From: Intoshia linei
Taxonomy: Eukaryota; Orthonectida; Rhopaluridae
Length of the DNA stretch: 22,169 nucleotides
NCBI GenBank assembly: GCA_001642005.1
Contig: LWCA01000604.1
Span: 1-22,169, forward strand
Direction of reading: 5' to 3'
Of this stretch, positions 1 through 9,807 are shown piece after piece (position 1 is the first letter of the stretch; every line of letters starts with the position of its first letter). The position numbers and the translations under genes are program-made. Below the pieces are notes generated by a model. It searched no databases and was not told the origin of the DNA. It worked only from the letters and a program-made list of their open reading frames with translations.

Positions 1-15
1 TTACTTTTTGTACTA

Positions 16-582
16 TTGATATTTAAGTATGCCAAAAATTCCAAAATCGAGACAAAAAAAAAAATCAGCAATATTCTAAAACTTTATCCAACTGAATTTA
101 AAATGATAGACAACAATTTATTTTGTTTAAGATGTAATTGCAATGTCTCGTTTGATAAATTACATTATGTACAAGTACATAGAGGTTCATCAAAACACAA
201 ATCTTTAAATACTGTTATTTCTATACAAAAATACTTAAAAGATAAGAATTATTTATCAATATAGGTAAACCGTTATTATCTGAAAATAACTGTCGTGGTA
301 AAGTTGACCTATTATATTCGAATGAAATTGAAAGAATTAAACTGTGTGGCTCAAATCAGTTGATATTGATGATGTTGGATGGGACAGATTTAAATGGTGT
401 TAAATATGTTAATGTTATGGTTGGTACATTAGAAAACCCTCAGAAATTAATGCTATTCGATTGTAAAAAAATTGATAGTAATATGAATGGCCAACTTGTA
501 CTGCACACTATTGATGATGCCCTTAAAAGGTTAGGTATACATCGGGAACAATTTACTTTATTCTTAAGTAATGTCGCTTGGT
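16..582 (+). pseudogene. Broken hAT-type transposase (BED-finger, CGGBP1-like) relic
   Basis: Two coding fragments lie in different frames. The first (16-264) contains a zinc-finger-like block, FCLRCNCNVSF followed by VQVHRGSSKHK, which is the C-x2-C...H-x4-H layout of BED-type fingers in hAT transposases and CGGBP1-like proteins. The second (about 266-582) contains LLSENNCRGKVDLLYSNEIE and then a block ending VNVMVGTLENP. That block resembles the hAT catalytic region around the first acidic residue, where families usually read DETTD; here it reads LDGTD. A better start, ATG at 29, is in a different frame and is separated from the finger by an 11-A run (54-64), so a homopolymer frameshift is likely. 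About 60 residues expected between finger and core are missing, and a stop follows LFLSNVAW. This is a dead transposase-derived copy. The family call is by motif only. Confidence 0.6.
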
Positions 583-662
583 AATTTCACTTTATTTATT
601 TATTTACTCATCTTTGTTATCTGATAAATTATGTTTTTATATTAAAAAAAATATACATGTAT

Positions 663-923
663 ATTAGGGTGTCCACTTTTTTAAAGATCGAAAAGTATAT
701 TTGCATATAAGTGTGTTTTTATGCACTGATCACGAATATGTGAAAATTAATTCATTTAATTGAAATTAAAAACACTTATGATATTTTTATTTTTAAAAAT
801 GTGAACTATACTTTATTACGCTATTTTATTTATTTATTAATTTTATAATTAATGATATAAAATTAAAATGTCGAGATCCAAAAATGAAGTATTTAAAAAA
901 AGTATGAAGTGGACGCATTTTTA
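663..923. repeat. Possible small inverted-repeat element
   Basis: A short sequence near 669-679 (GTGTCCACTT followed by a T/A run) reappears inverted near 907-917 (AAGTGGACGC preceded by an A run). The AT-rich interior has no coding potential. The arms are short and I see no clear target duplication, so this may be a decayed MITE or chance. It separates the hAT relic from the next broken frame. Confidence 0.25.
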
Positions 924-1029
924 TGGAGTAGTGGTTAGTGAACCGCTTAGTAATTTATCGAGATTACCTACTATAAAAAAAGTAATGGGAAAATAACTCA
1001 GAACGAAAATCTTATTACTGTGATAAAAC

Positions 1030-1407
1030 TGCAATAGAACTATATTCTTTACGGATTAAGTGCACTCTGGGACCGATTCCATTAGGATTAGTATAAGTAA
1101 AACTTAAAGATTTAATGAACAAGTATGCGCTCTATCTAAAAAATCCGAACTACCATGAAAAATTTAAACAAAATTGGGATAACATTAATGATAAAAAAAT
1201 AAAAATTGACGAAGATGAAACTTTTCTTCAAATGCAAATTGATTCTCATGAAGAAAGTGGAGCATGTTCTAGTAGTTTTTGCATATCAAATTTACAAACT
1301 CAACAACTATTACAAAAAAAATTTAGATTTCCGTTTTGAATCGAAAGTAGACCCATATTCTAACAATTTTTTCGATGAAAATTATTATCCTCTTCATAAA
1401 TTTTCCA
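1030..1407 (+). pseudogene. Unassigned broken reading frame
   Basis: Open stretches run through several frames. One around 1020-1095 reads DKTAIELYSLRIKCTLGP, the next (1115-1339) starts MNKYALYLKNPNYHEKFK, and a +1 shift in an A run near 1313-1321 leads to another (to about 1445) with VDPYSNNFFDENYYPLHKF. The amino-acid mix is protein-like, charged and aromatic rather than the Phe/Ile/Lys noise of the AT-rich surroundings, so it was probably coding once. I do not recognise the family. It could be the C-terminal part of the upstream transposase relic or a fragment of a host gene. The last codons run into dispersed repeat copy A, which begins near 1408. Confidence 0.3.
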
Positions 1408-2180
1408 CAAATAAATACTTAAAAATACCAATTTTGTATCAATAATTAACGGAATCTTTATTTTATAAACATATTTTACCAATGTTACAAAGGATTGTAA
1501 TAACAAAGTTGTATTACTTTTAGTAATCGTTGTTGTAGTTTTAATTCAAATTTGATACAAAATGTTTTGAAAATGATAATTTAAAAATTCCGAAGGAATG
1601 AATTATATAGATTTTTACCCATATTTCTTTATTGGAAATGTGTAGAGATTCAATGCACTTTTTTTGAAATTATAAGATCAATATTGTTATTTTAATTGAA
1701 ATATTTGAAAAATATTGGTTGATAATATATTAAAAATTATTTTTTCACCCGAAAATGCGTAGATTGATGGGATTGAAATTTTTTATTTATATAACTGGAA
1801 TAAGCTCTATCAGAATAATGTTTTTGTAATTTTTGGACGGTTAATTATTTCACATTTTTTGATTTAATAAAATATTACAGAAAAAAATATATGAATATTA
1901 AAATGCTTTTTTGATCGTGAAGTCGTCACTTATTTGGATTGAAATTTTTTGTGTTAACGGATACAACTGTACCACCTGTAAAATTTTTTAAATTCTAGGT
2001 TTTCATAATAAAAAAATGGTAAATTGTGGTTTGGGCCCTGAAGATATATTTTTTTACATTTTAATTTATGATTTTAAAATCAGTAATCATTTTTTTTATT
2101 AAGTTCTCGAACTCGTTTTATTTTCAAAAAAAGGGCAATTAGCTTTTTGACTTGTAAGATGTGAGTTTGGGTGGTTGAAA
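1408..2180 (+). repeat. Dispersed repeat copy A (truncated), next to paralog 1
   Basis: This copy matches copy B at 6735-7566 over most of its length, starting with AATAAATACTTAAAAATACC and including TAGTAATCGTTGTTGTAG. Its second half contains degenerate tandem units marked by TTTTTGAYCGTGAAG-like words near 1911, 2029 and 2142 (spacing roughly 115 bp). It lacks the 5' part seen in copies B and D. It ends about 250 bp from the stop codon of the N/Q-rich gene, at nearly the same spacing as copy B from paralog 2. Confidence 0.7.
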
Positions 2181-2300
2181 TTTATTTTGATAACATCCCG
2201 GAAAAACTGTAATTGGAATGTGGACTTAACAAAATGCTAAGACTGGTAGTTATTGAAATAAATGATAACACACAAAGCATATTATATAAGTAAAAAAATT

Positions 2301-2306
2301 TTTATT
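2301..2306 (-). promoter_or_regulatory. Candidate polyadenylation signal of paralog 1
   Basis: TTTATT on the plus strand (AATAAA on the gene strand) lies about 130 bp past the stop codon of the N/Q-rich gene ending at 2433. In AT-rich DNA such a hexamer is common, so position is the only support. Confidence 0.3.
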
Positions 2307-2432
2307 TAAAAATATTAAATATGGTAATTTTACAATTAATAAATAGGTTATTTTTTATACAATTATGTAATACAATTTCAAAAGGAATAAAAACAATACA
2401 TTGCTAAATTTTGATATTTTTACTAAACTTTT

Positions 2433-4508
2433 TCATGGACCCTTGTCTTGCACAGGATAACTACGATTACCACCAAATGTATTACATGCAGTGGCTTCGC
2501 TCATTATATCCATATGTACAGAATCCATTATTAACAACTGAGAATTTCGTAGGAAATACAATGTTTCCTTATATGATAGAAGCCTAAATATAACTAACGA
2601 TCGAGTTTCAATATATAAATAAGTAGTTAAATGTCCAAATTCGTTTATACGTTCTTTAAGTATATTTTCATCCACCTACAGATTAAATAATTAAAAAAAT
2701 TAAAATGTACCATAATATTTGTTAGAATAATAAAAGGAATATTCTCCTGGTCATAATATCGCAACTTCATCGATATGTGCACGGGTATGAAATTTTTAGG
2801 TCTAATGGAATGTTGAGGTGTATTTTCCAATTTAGGAAGATACTTTTCTGCTACAGAGATTTTGTTTTGCAACTCTAAAATGTATACATGATTAATAACT
2901 AGTTGTACCAATGTACACTATGAAATGCTAAAAAATATAATCTTACCCAGTCCATTTGCACCCAATTTAAACCCCTCATTAAGGTTGTAATTGCTGAAAT
3001 TCATATTAGGATGGGGATTAAAATTGGGGTTAACAATGGGATGCCAGTTATTGGAGGTCATTTTTTCTGCTTCCGTTTTTTGATTATAAATATTCGTTCC
3101 ATTTAAAATTTTTTCATTAATGAGCTCTTTTTGAAATCGAATTTCTTGCAATTGTTTTTCAAGATAATAATATCCGTTCTTTGTTAAATGACTAGTACTA
3201 AATTCGTCAACTATTGATTGTTCTTCACGGCACAAGTCTACCAAATCTTTTTCGGGGCGGCCAAAATATTTCCGTCGCGATATATTTTCCATACTTTTTC
3301 CATTATACAACAACTCAAAATTCTCAGGCCGTTTCTGATTGTAGTTTTGATTCAATAAATCCAAATTCTTCAGGTTGTCACTTTCATGCGCATTAGGAGG
3401 AAAGTTTCTTGTAAGTGTACCTTGATTTTGAATTAGATTTAGTAATTGATTTTGAACAGAATGTTGGATAAGACTTTCATTTTGGTATGTATTATAATTT
3501 TCAAAACGAATGGTATTTAAACTATAATTTTGTGCGTTAGATACATAGCTTGGAAAACGTGATTCAGACATTTTACGGAGTGATTCGTGGTCCAGATGTT
3601 TGTACACATCTTTATTATTTTTAGGAATGGATGGTTTTTCCGTGTTACTAGCTACATCATTGCCTAGAGATTCGCATTGTCTATTAGAAAATTGATTTCC
3701 GCTTACATTTATATGGTATTTTTTAGAATCTCCATTACTTGTATTGGAGTTCTCGCTTTTATCCCCATTGAGATGAAATCTTTTTAAATTGTTCTCACTG
3801 TTATTTTCATGTTCTTTGATATCTTTTGGGTGATGTGGTCTTTGTTGATTGACCAGTTGATGTTGGTTATAAAGATGCTGCTGATTTCGTCCGAAATTAA
3901 TATCCATCAATCCAATCAATTTTCTAGGTGCATAATTTTGAACTTTAAAATTTAAATAGTTTCCATGTTGGTGCACATTAGTATTACAATATTTTATCAT
4001 ATTATCTTTTGAGTTTTGACAAATTTCCTTATTTTCCATATTCTGATCCATTCTATCACATTTCTGTTGTCTTTGATTATATTTATTTATTAAATGTTTT
4101 GGATTAAATTCATTTGAATAAAATGGATTGTTATCTATAAAATTTCGTTTCGTTTCCCACATACCAAAATCTATGTCCTTCTCATTAATTTTAACCTTAG
4201 GCGTCATTTTTTCCAAGTTAGGTTTAGATTTTGTTAAATTTTCCTTTTTATAGTCTTTATCTGATTTTATGGGATTTTTTTCAGAATCATATAGAGGATT
4301 TACCAAGTTTTGTAGTTGTTGAATCGGTTTTTCAGGAAGTTCATCAAGTGATTCAGAATTCGTAGGTTTTGACTTTATGTATTTTACGTTTTCTTGTAAA
4401 CTGTTTATATCATTATTCGGATTAATATCAACAGTTTCAACATTTTTTATGTTTTCACCATTATTAGCAATTTTAGACTCTATTTTAATCGACTTTTCCA
4501 CATCTTTA
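2433..4508 (-). CDS. N/Q-rich protein with coiled coil and C-terminal RRM-like domain (paralog 1)
   Basis: I place three exons: 4508-2947, 2874-2711 and 2675-2433, with introns of 72 bp (phase 1) and 35 bp (phase 0), both GT...AG; about 655 residues. The first ~430 residues are low-complexity, rich in Asn, Gln, Lys and Ser, and include DFGMW, which aligns with DFKMW of paralog 2. A charged helical stretch around LEKQLQEIRFQKELINEK suggests a coiled coil. The C-terminus has SIRPKNFIP, then IPFIILTNIM (RNP2-like strand), a helix ending INEFGHL, an RNP1-like strand around VIFRLLSY, and DSVHMDI. This order fits a divergent RRM, possibly Nup35-like; function is inferred only. The 5' end is unresolved: the long frame opens with GTG at 4501, no in-frame ATG occurs for ~100 codons, and a good acceptor (TTTTAG at 4509-4514) implies an upstream exon I could not find. 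Confidence 0.7.
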
Positions 4509-4609
4509 CTAAAATAAAATTATTGATGAATAAATTAATTTGCTTTTATGACGTCAAAATGTTATTATGATTTTACTCACTGTAACGTATATTTTTTGAA
4601 TCACAGTAA

Positions 4610-5170
4610 AATGAGATCAAAATTTACCAATTTTTAAGGAAAAAATCTATTAAACCAAAAATAATATAATTACTTTATTGTAAGAAACAATTTCATTAAA
4701 AAAGAATCTAAATTTACCAATTTACAAGGAAAAACTCACTTTTATCAATCTCAAAAAAAACCATTTAAACAAAAATCACTTTATACAACTCTAAAAGAAA
4801 AAATTGAAATTTACCAATATACAAGTAAAAAACCACTTATCCAATGTAACAAAAATTATAAATTAACTACTTTAGAAAAAAAAATGTAAACTAAATTTTA
4901 TGAGAAAAAACCACTTATTTAATTAATCAAAAAATTTCAGAAAAAAATCTAAATTAACTTAAAATACTAAATTAAAAATCTAATAAACTAAATGAATTTT
5001 AGAAGTAAAAAATTACTTTATCAAACAAATAAAAATCATTAAAACAAACCTAGAAAAAAAATTCAATTTTACCGACAATATTCAAACCTTACAAGACAAA
5101 ATGATGTTATTCAACTCCATTTAACCAAAAACTACAAGAACAAATCAGCTTATTGAAAGAAAAAATCTAA
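4610..5170. repeat. Degenerate array of ~28-bp units upstream of paralog 1
   Basis: The words AAATTTACCAATTTACAAGG, GGAAAAA and CACTTTTATCAA recur with drift (best at 4619, 4710 and 4806) and fade towards 5170. The unit matches the better-kept tandem units inside the foldback element at 19722-20300, for example ACCAACCCTTAAGGAAAAA. I see no coding potential. It occupies the space where the missing 5' exon or promoter of paralog 1 would lie. Confidence 0.55.
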
Positions 5171-6336
5171 ATTTATCACAACAAAAATACACAATTTAAT
5201 CGAACCGAAGCAAACTAGTTTCATTTAACCCAAAAGAACATTTTCATAATACCCTGTACTAGGTTTAACGTACTTACAGACTTAATCAGCGATTCATCAC
5301 GAGGTTCACAAAAAATTGTGGTGGTCCTTAAAAATCATTTATATAATAGATAAAACGTTAACATTGCAGTTATGAATTTATAAAAAAAATTTTTGTTCAT
5401 TCTATATCTCTATTTTTATATTTAAAACTATCTACTTGTAGCAAACTTTCTTCAAATTGTGTAAAGTTTGTCATGAAATAAAAATAATTCAGGTGATGAA
5501 AGTTTAAAAACCCTGATTTACATTGTATATTTTGTATAAAACAAAGAAAAACCCAATAAGTAATATAAATACATTATTGGTACATCTTTAATATACACTT
5601 TCTCTGAATAGTGTGGTACATACATTTTATTCATAACTTCTAAATTGAATACTAAAATAAATAATCATTAAACAATAGTACCCTTCGATTCCAACTTATC
5701 CATGGTCTATAATATTATTAACATGTAAAATAAAATAACTAAAAATAAATTATCAAATTTTTTTTTCTTTAACTCGAATGGTAGATACTGAAAAAAGACA
5801 AGACAAAATTTTCATATTCAAATGTGGCATTATTCTTATCATTTTTTTCATAACTAACTACAGTAAAAAACTTAAAAAGCCTACTACGATTTTTTTTTCA
5901 TAAATATTAATAACTTTAAAGATTAAATACATATATGTGGTATTAAATAATTATTATAATGAACAAAAACAGGCATAATAACCTTAGTTTTTTGATAATT
6001 ATTTTTTGCTTTTTGTTTTCGTTTTTTCTGACTCTAAATTTTAAAGATATTTTAAAAACACGACCCCAAATATAAACTAACCATATTCGATACTATTCAA
6101 CAAATTGGTAATAAGATTTACCAACGAGGTATTATGTATTAATAAAAATAGAAACAGTAATAAAATTAAAATTAGTGGTAAAAATGAATATAAAACAAGA
6201 ATTTACTATATTAATGCGTTTTACAATTAAAAATTAACATAAACGAAAACGTTAGTTTCGCTATAACAAAACCAGTTTAATCGAAACAATACATCAAAAT
6301 TAAAAAAACATAATTTTATTAACAACTAGTTTGACG
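5171..6336. other. AT-rich intergenic stretch
   Basis: I find no convincing gene here. The only notable item is a consensus-like donor on the minus strand, GTAAGTAC reading down from 5277, preceded by an open stretch reading CEPRDESLIKS. Its frame does not join the first mapped exon of paralog 1 without a stop, so I do not call it an exon, though it could be a 5' UTR exon. Confidence 0.3.
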
Positions 6337-7566
6337 GTTATGTACTTCGTACAAACAGCATCCTAGCTCTGCCGAAAGCGGATATTTTTATTCTACCAGA
6401 AAAATAAATTCAATAAGTAAATTTAACATAAAAAGTCTACTATTCACTATTATAAATTATTTAAAGAAGTGGTTCCGAACTTGTTACACGTGTACCCGTC
6501 ATATCACATTAACTTTTAATTTAAAGTGAATTATTCCACGTTAAAATTATTATGTTAACATTTACGTAAAGGATTTTTAAAACAATTTTATCCCATTTTT
6601 TTAATTTATTAGACAGAATGTGTGTATAATAAATTAAGTAAAAACAGTCCAATCCTAAAAATTGCTATAAATAGCATAAAATCCAACTTTGTCATTTTCA
6701 ATGTGATGATATATATTCAGTACCAATTTAATAAATACTTAAAAATACCCATTATGTATCAATAATTAACCGAATCTTCACTTCATAAACATATTTCAGT
6801 CGAATTTTACCAATATTGCAAAGGATTGTAATAAATATAAAAATTATAATAAAAAAGTTGTATTACTTTTAGTAATCGTTGTTGTAGTCTTAATTTAAAT
6901 TTTAAACAAAATGTTTTGGAAATGAAAATTTAAAAATTGCGAAGGAATCAAATTATATAGATTTAATGCACATTTTTTTTGAAATTGTAGGATCAATATT
7001 TACATTTTAAATTTTGTATTTATATCAACTGGAATAAGCTTTATCAGAATAATCTTTTGTTTTAATTTTCGTTTTTAATAATACATAATAATAAACATTT
7101 TTTTTTTAATAAAATAGTTCGGAAAAAAATATATGAATACTAAAATGCTTTTTTGACCGTAAAGGCAGCACTTATTCAGATTGATATTTTGGATATCTCT
7201 TAACAGGATACAACTATACCATCTGTAATTTTTTTTAAATTTTAGGGCTGATTCATTTTAAAAAAAAGAGGTAATGTGGGGTTTTGATCGTGAAAATTAT
7301 CTTTTTTGAGGTTTTCGTTTATGATTTTAAAAACTATCCCAAAATTTATGTTTAAAAAAATTTTAGGATATATTTCATTTTTAAAACAAAGAGTAATTTT
7401 TGTGGTTTTGACCATAAAGGTATGCGTTTCTGAGGCTGAGATTATCGACAATGTTAATGATTTTAAAACGCGTTCCACAATGAATGTTTTATTGAAATTT
7501 TGGGCTGATTTTTTTTTAAACAAAAGGGGGTATTGGGTTTTTGACCCTAAAGGACTCAAATTCTGA
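6337..7566 (+). repeat. Dispersed repeat copy B, fullest copy, next to paralog 2
   Basis: The 5' part (6337-6475, starting GTTATGTACTTCGTACAAAC) matches copy D at 20934-21070. The middle (6735-6960) matches copies A and D. The 3' part (7000-7566) matches A and, inverted, C. Within the 3' part the word TTTTGACCNTAAAGG-like recurs at about 7154, 7281, 7405 and 7539, giving a degenerate tandem unit of about 125-134 bp. Open frames on both strands here are by-products of the repeat. The start contains a short palindrome around GTAC-GTAC. No transposase or clear terminal signature is visible, so the element class is unknown. Confidence 0.7.
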
Positions 7567-7619
7567 AACTGAAAAATAGATAAAAACACGTATAGATATA
7601 CACGATAAGAACGCGCAAA

Positions 7620-7625
7620 TTTATT
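7620..7625 (-). promoter_or_regulatory. Candidate polyadenylation signal of paralog 2
   Basis: AATAAA on the gene strand lies about 165 bp past the stop codon at 7787. It is comparable in position to the candidate behind paralog 1. Base composition makes such hexamers frequent. Confidence 0.3.
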
Positions 7626-7786
7626 TAATGAAATTGTATAAATGAAATTTTAATTTGACAAATTGAAACAAGTTCAAATAATAATAAAATAAATAGGATT
7701 AACTCAAGATTGAAATCAAAAGCACCACAATAGCAATCAAGATTACCAGTATATACCCGTATGAACTGATTATAATAAAATATAAA

Positions 7787-9807
7787 TCAATTCCAATTAT
7801 AATTCCGAAGATTCTGATTAGGATATTGATCATTGTCATCACTTTTATCATATGTTTGCATATTATTATTAATTTTTTGATATTTGCAAAATTGTAATAC
7901 TTCATTCATATTCAATATGTTGACTTGGACCGAGTCGTTGAACACATTAGTATGATTTTTAAGAAAATTCATCGTCTCAGAAAATGTTTGCAATCGGAAT
8001 AAAGACATTAAATTAATTTTGTCATAGAAATAGGAACGTAAAACACCATAATCGGCAATTCTATGCATTAATTGATCGGATTCCGTCTAAATAAAAGTTA
8101 CAAAAAAATAAATATAAACAAAACTACAAAAATATTGGTCAAAAGAACAAATGGAATACAATCTTGACTGAATTGGTTAAGTTTAGAAAATATGTTGAAA
8201 GGCAAAGCGTTTTTTGGTCGAAGTGAGCTATTTTTACTCGCAGTGTCTTGTACAGGTTCAGGTACATATTGCTGTAAATTTGGTGTATTGTTTTCATATT
8301 TTTCTAAACAATCATAAATACATTTAAAAAAAATAAAACTGTTTTGTGGAGATTGATAATTTTTTGATTTATCGTGACTAACATTAGAATTTGGAATACT
8401 GGGTTGAAAATTTGGATAACGGTCTTGATTTTTTGATTGAAATTGAGAGGACATTTGATTATAATGAAAAATTTTTTCCCTGAGATCTTGGTTTATTTTA
8501 TTCATTTGGAACACGATATTTTTCAATTCTTCATCCAATTCAATACTGGATGATTGAGAGGTAAATGTACTAGATTTATCACGTAAAATTTTTTCCCTGT
8601 GCATTAACTCACTTAAAAAATTTTGTAAATTATAAATCTCATTACTAAGAGCGTCGGCTGTACCGTGATGGATCCTTTTATGAGTTTGATGATAAATATT
8701 GTCAACTTTTTGGTTTAGAAAAGTTTGATTTGGCGTAAATTTATCATAACCATATTTGTTATAAAATCTTGACTCATTTGAAACTGTATTTTGAGATGGA
8801 CTATAAGGACTAGCGTGTCTATCGACCCTATTTGGTGATGAATTTGCAAATTTAGGAGTTTGAACAGAGGTTTGATGTTCGTACATCTTACGCATTTCAT
8901 CTACATTCATGTTAAACAATTGAGAGGCACGGTTTACCTCAAGGACTTGATCCTGTTTAGAAAAAGTTTGAACATTATACCTGATTTTCGGCTGAAAAGT
9001 CTGACCGAAAGTGTTTTTTGAGTTGGAAGGTTCTAAGTTTTCAGGGTTTTGAGAGTTAATGTTTTCATTATTCGAACAATTCCATATTTTATAATTTTGA
9101 GCGTTTGAAAATTGTGCTTGGTTCCATTCATTGGAATTGGTGTCTATTTTAATACTAACTGGCGATTGACTGTAGTTTTTGGGTTGAGTAAATGTATTTG
9201 CGTTTTGATCGAAATATTTTTTACAATTGTTTTTACTGTCATTTTGTTTTAGCACAAATTTTTTTGGTTTATAACTCTTTTGCAAATCAGTTTTAAAAGA
9301 TCGGTCGTTTTCTTTATAAACATGAGAATAATGGAGCCTGCATTTGCAATTTTTTGGACATGATGGACCAGACCACATTTTAAAATCAGTGTCAGCATAA
9401 TTGATGGGCGGGACAGGAGTTTGTTGTTTAATAACAAGCAATTTATCACAGTTTTCTTTCAATGGTGCAATAATTTTATATTCGTTGATTGAACCGTCTT
9501 TTTCCCAGACTTGAGTACCGGTATTGGTATATAAAAAGTGCTTGGTATCTATGTACCTAATTGACGGCAATTCCAGTTCGGACGTGTCCCAAATCACGCT
9601 TTGGTTAATTGGTGCTTTCCCCCAATTTTCATTGGATTCCTCCATTGTGGTTCCAGGTGACATAATTTCAAGTCTATGGTTTTCCATGAGTTCAGTTATT
9701 TCTTCAGTATCGTCAATTTTGGCATCTTCCAGTGTGATAGGAATTTCATTAAATTTAAAATTTGGATTACTTTCACCCGAATAATATGGAAATTTTTCCT
9801 GATTCAT
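7787..9807 (-). CDS. N/Q-rich protein with coiled coil and C-terminal RRM-like domain (paralog 2)
   Basis: Three exons, 9807-8340, 8303-8128 and 8086-7787, give about 647 residues. The start is a true ATG (MNQEKFPYYSG). Introns are 36 bp (phase 1) and 41 bp (phase 0), at the same places and phases as in paralog 1. The 36-bp intron has no in-frame stop and is a multiple of three, so a naive reading frame runs through it. The first ~135 residues are acidic and polar. DFKMW (141-145) is shared with paralog 1 and is followed by CPKNCKC (150-156), a possible metal site. Residues 160-380 are Asn/Gln/Ser-rich and probably disordered. A coiled coil is likely at 386-455. The C-terminus has LRPKNALPF, PFVLLTNIF (540-548), a helix ending ADYGVL, LFRLQTF and DSVQVNI, an RRM-like order ending near 606. 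An RNA-binding or nucleoporin-like role is inference; I do not recognise the family. Confidence 0.75.

Noticed and set aside
7242-7589. Overlapping frames on both strands of about 86-115 codons
   Set aside because: They lie in the tandem-unit part of dispersed repeat B, have no family resemblance, and equivalents in copies A and C are broken.
8098-8127. Hydrophobic C-terminal tail (VVLFIFIFL) in the naive frame of paralog 2, resembling a membrane anchor
   Set aside because: It is the translation of a 41-bp intron; splicing to 8086 continues the RRM-like domain, as in paralog 1.
9524-9784. Plus-strand frame of 86 codons rich in Ser
   Set aside because: Antisense to the N-terminal coding part of paralog 2.
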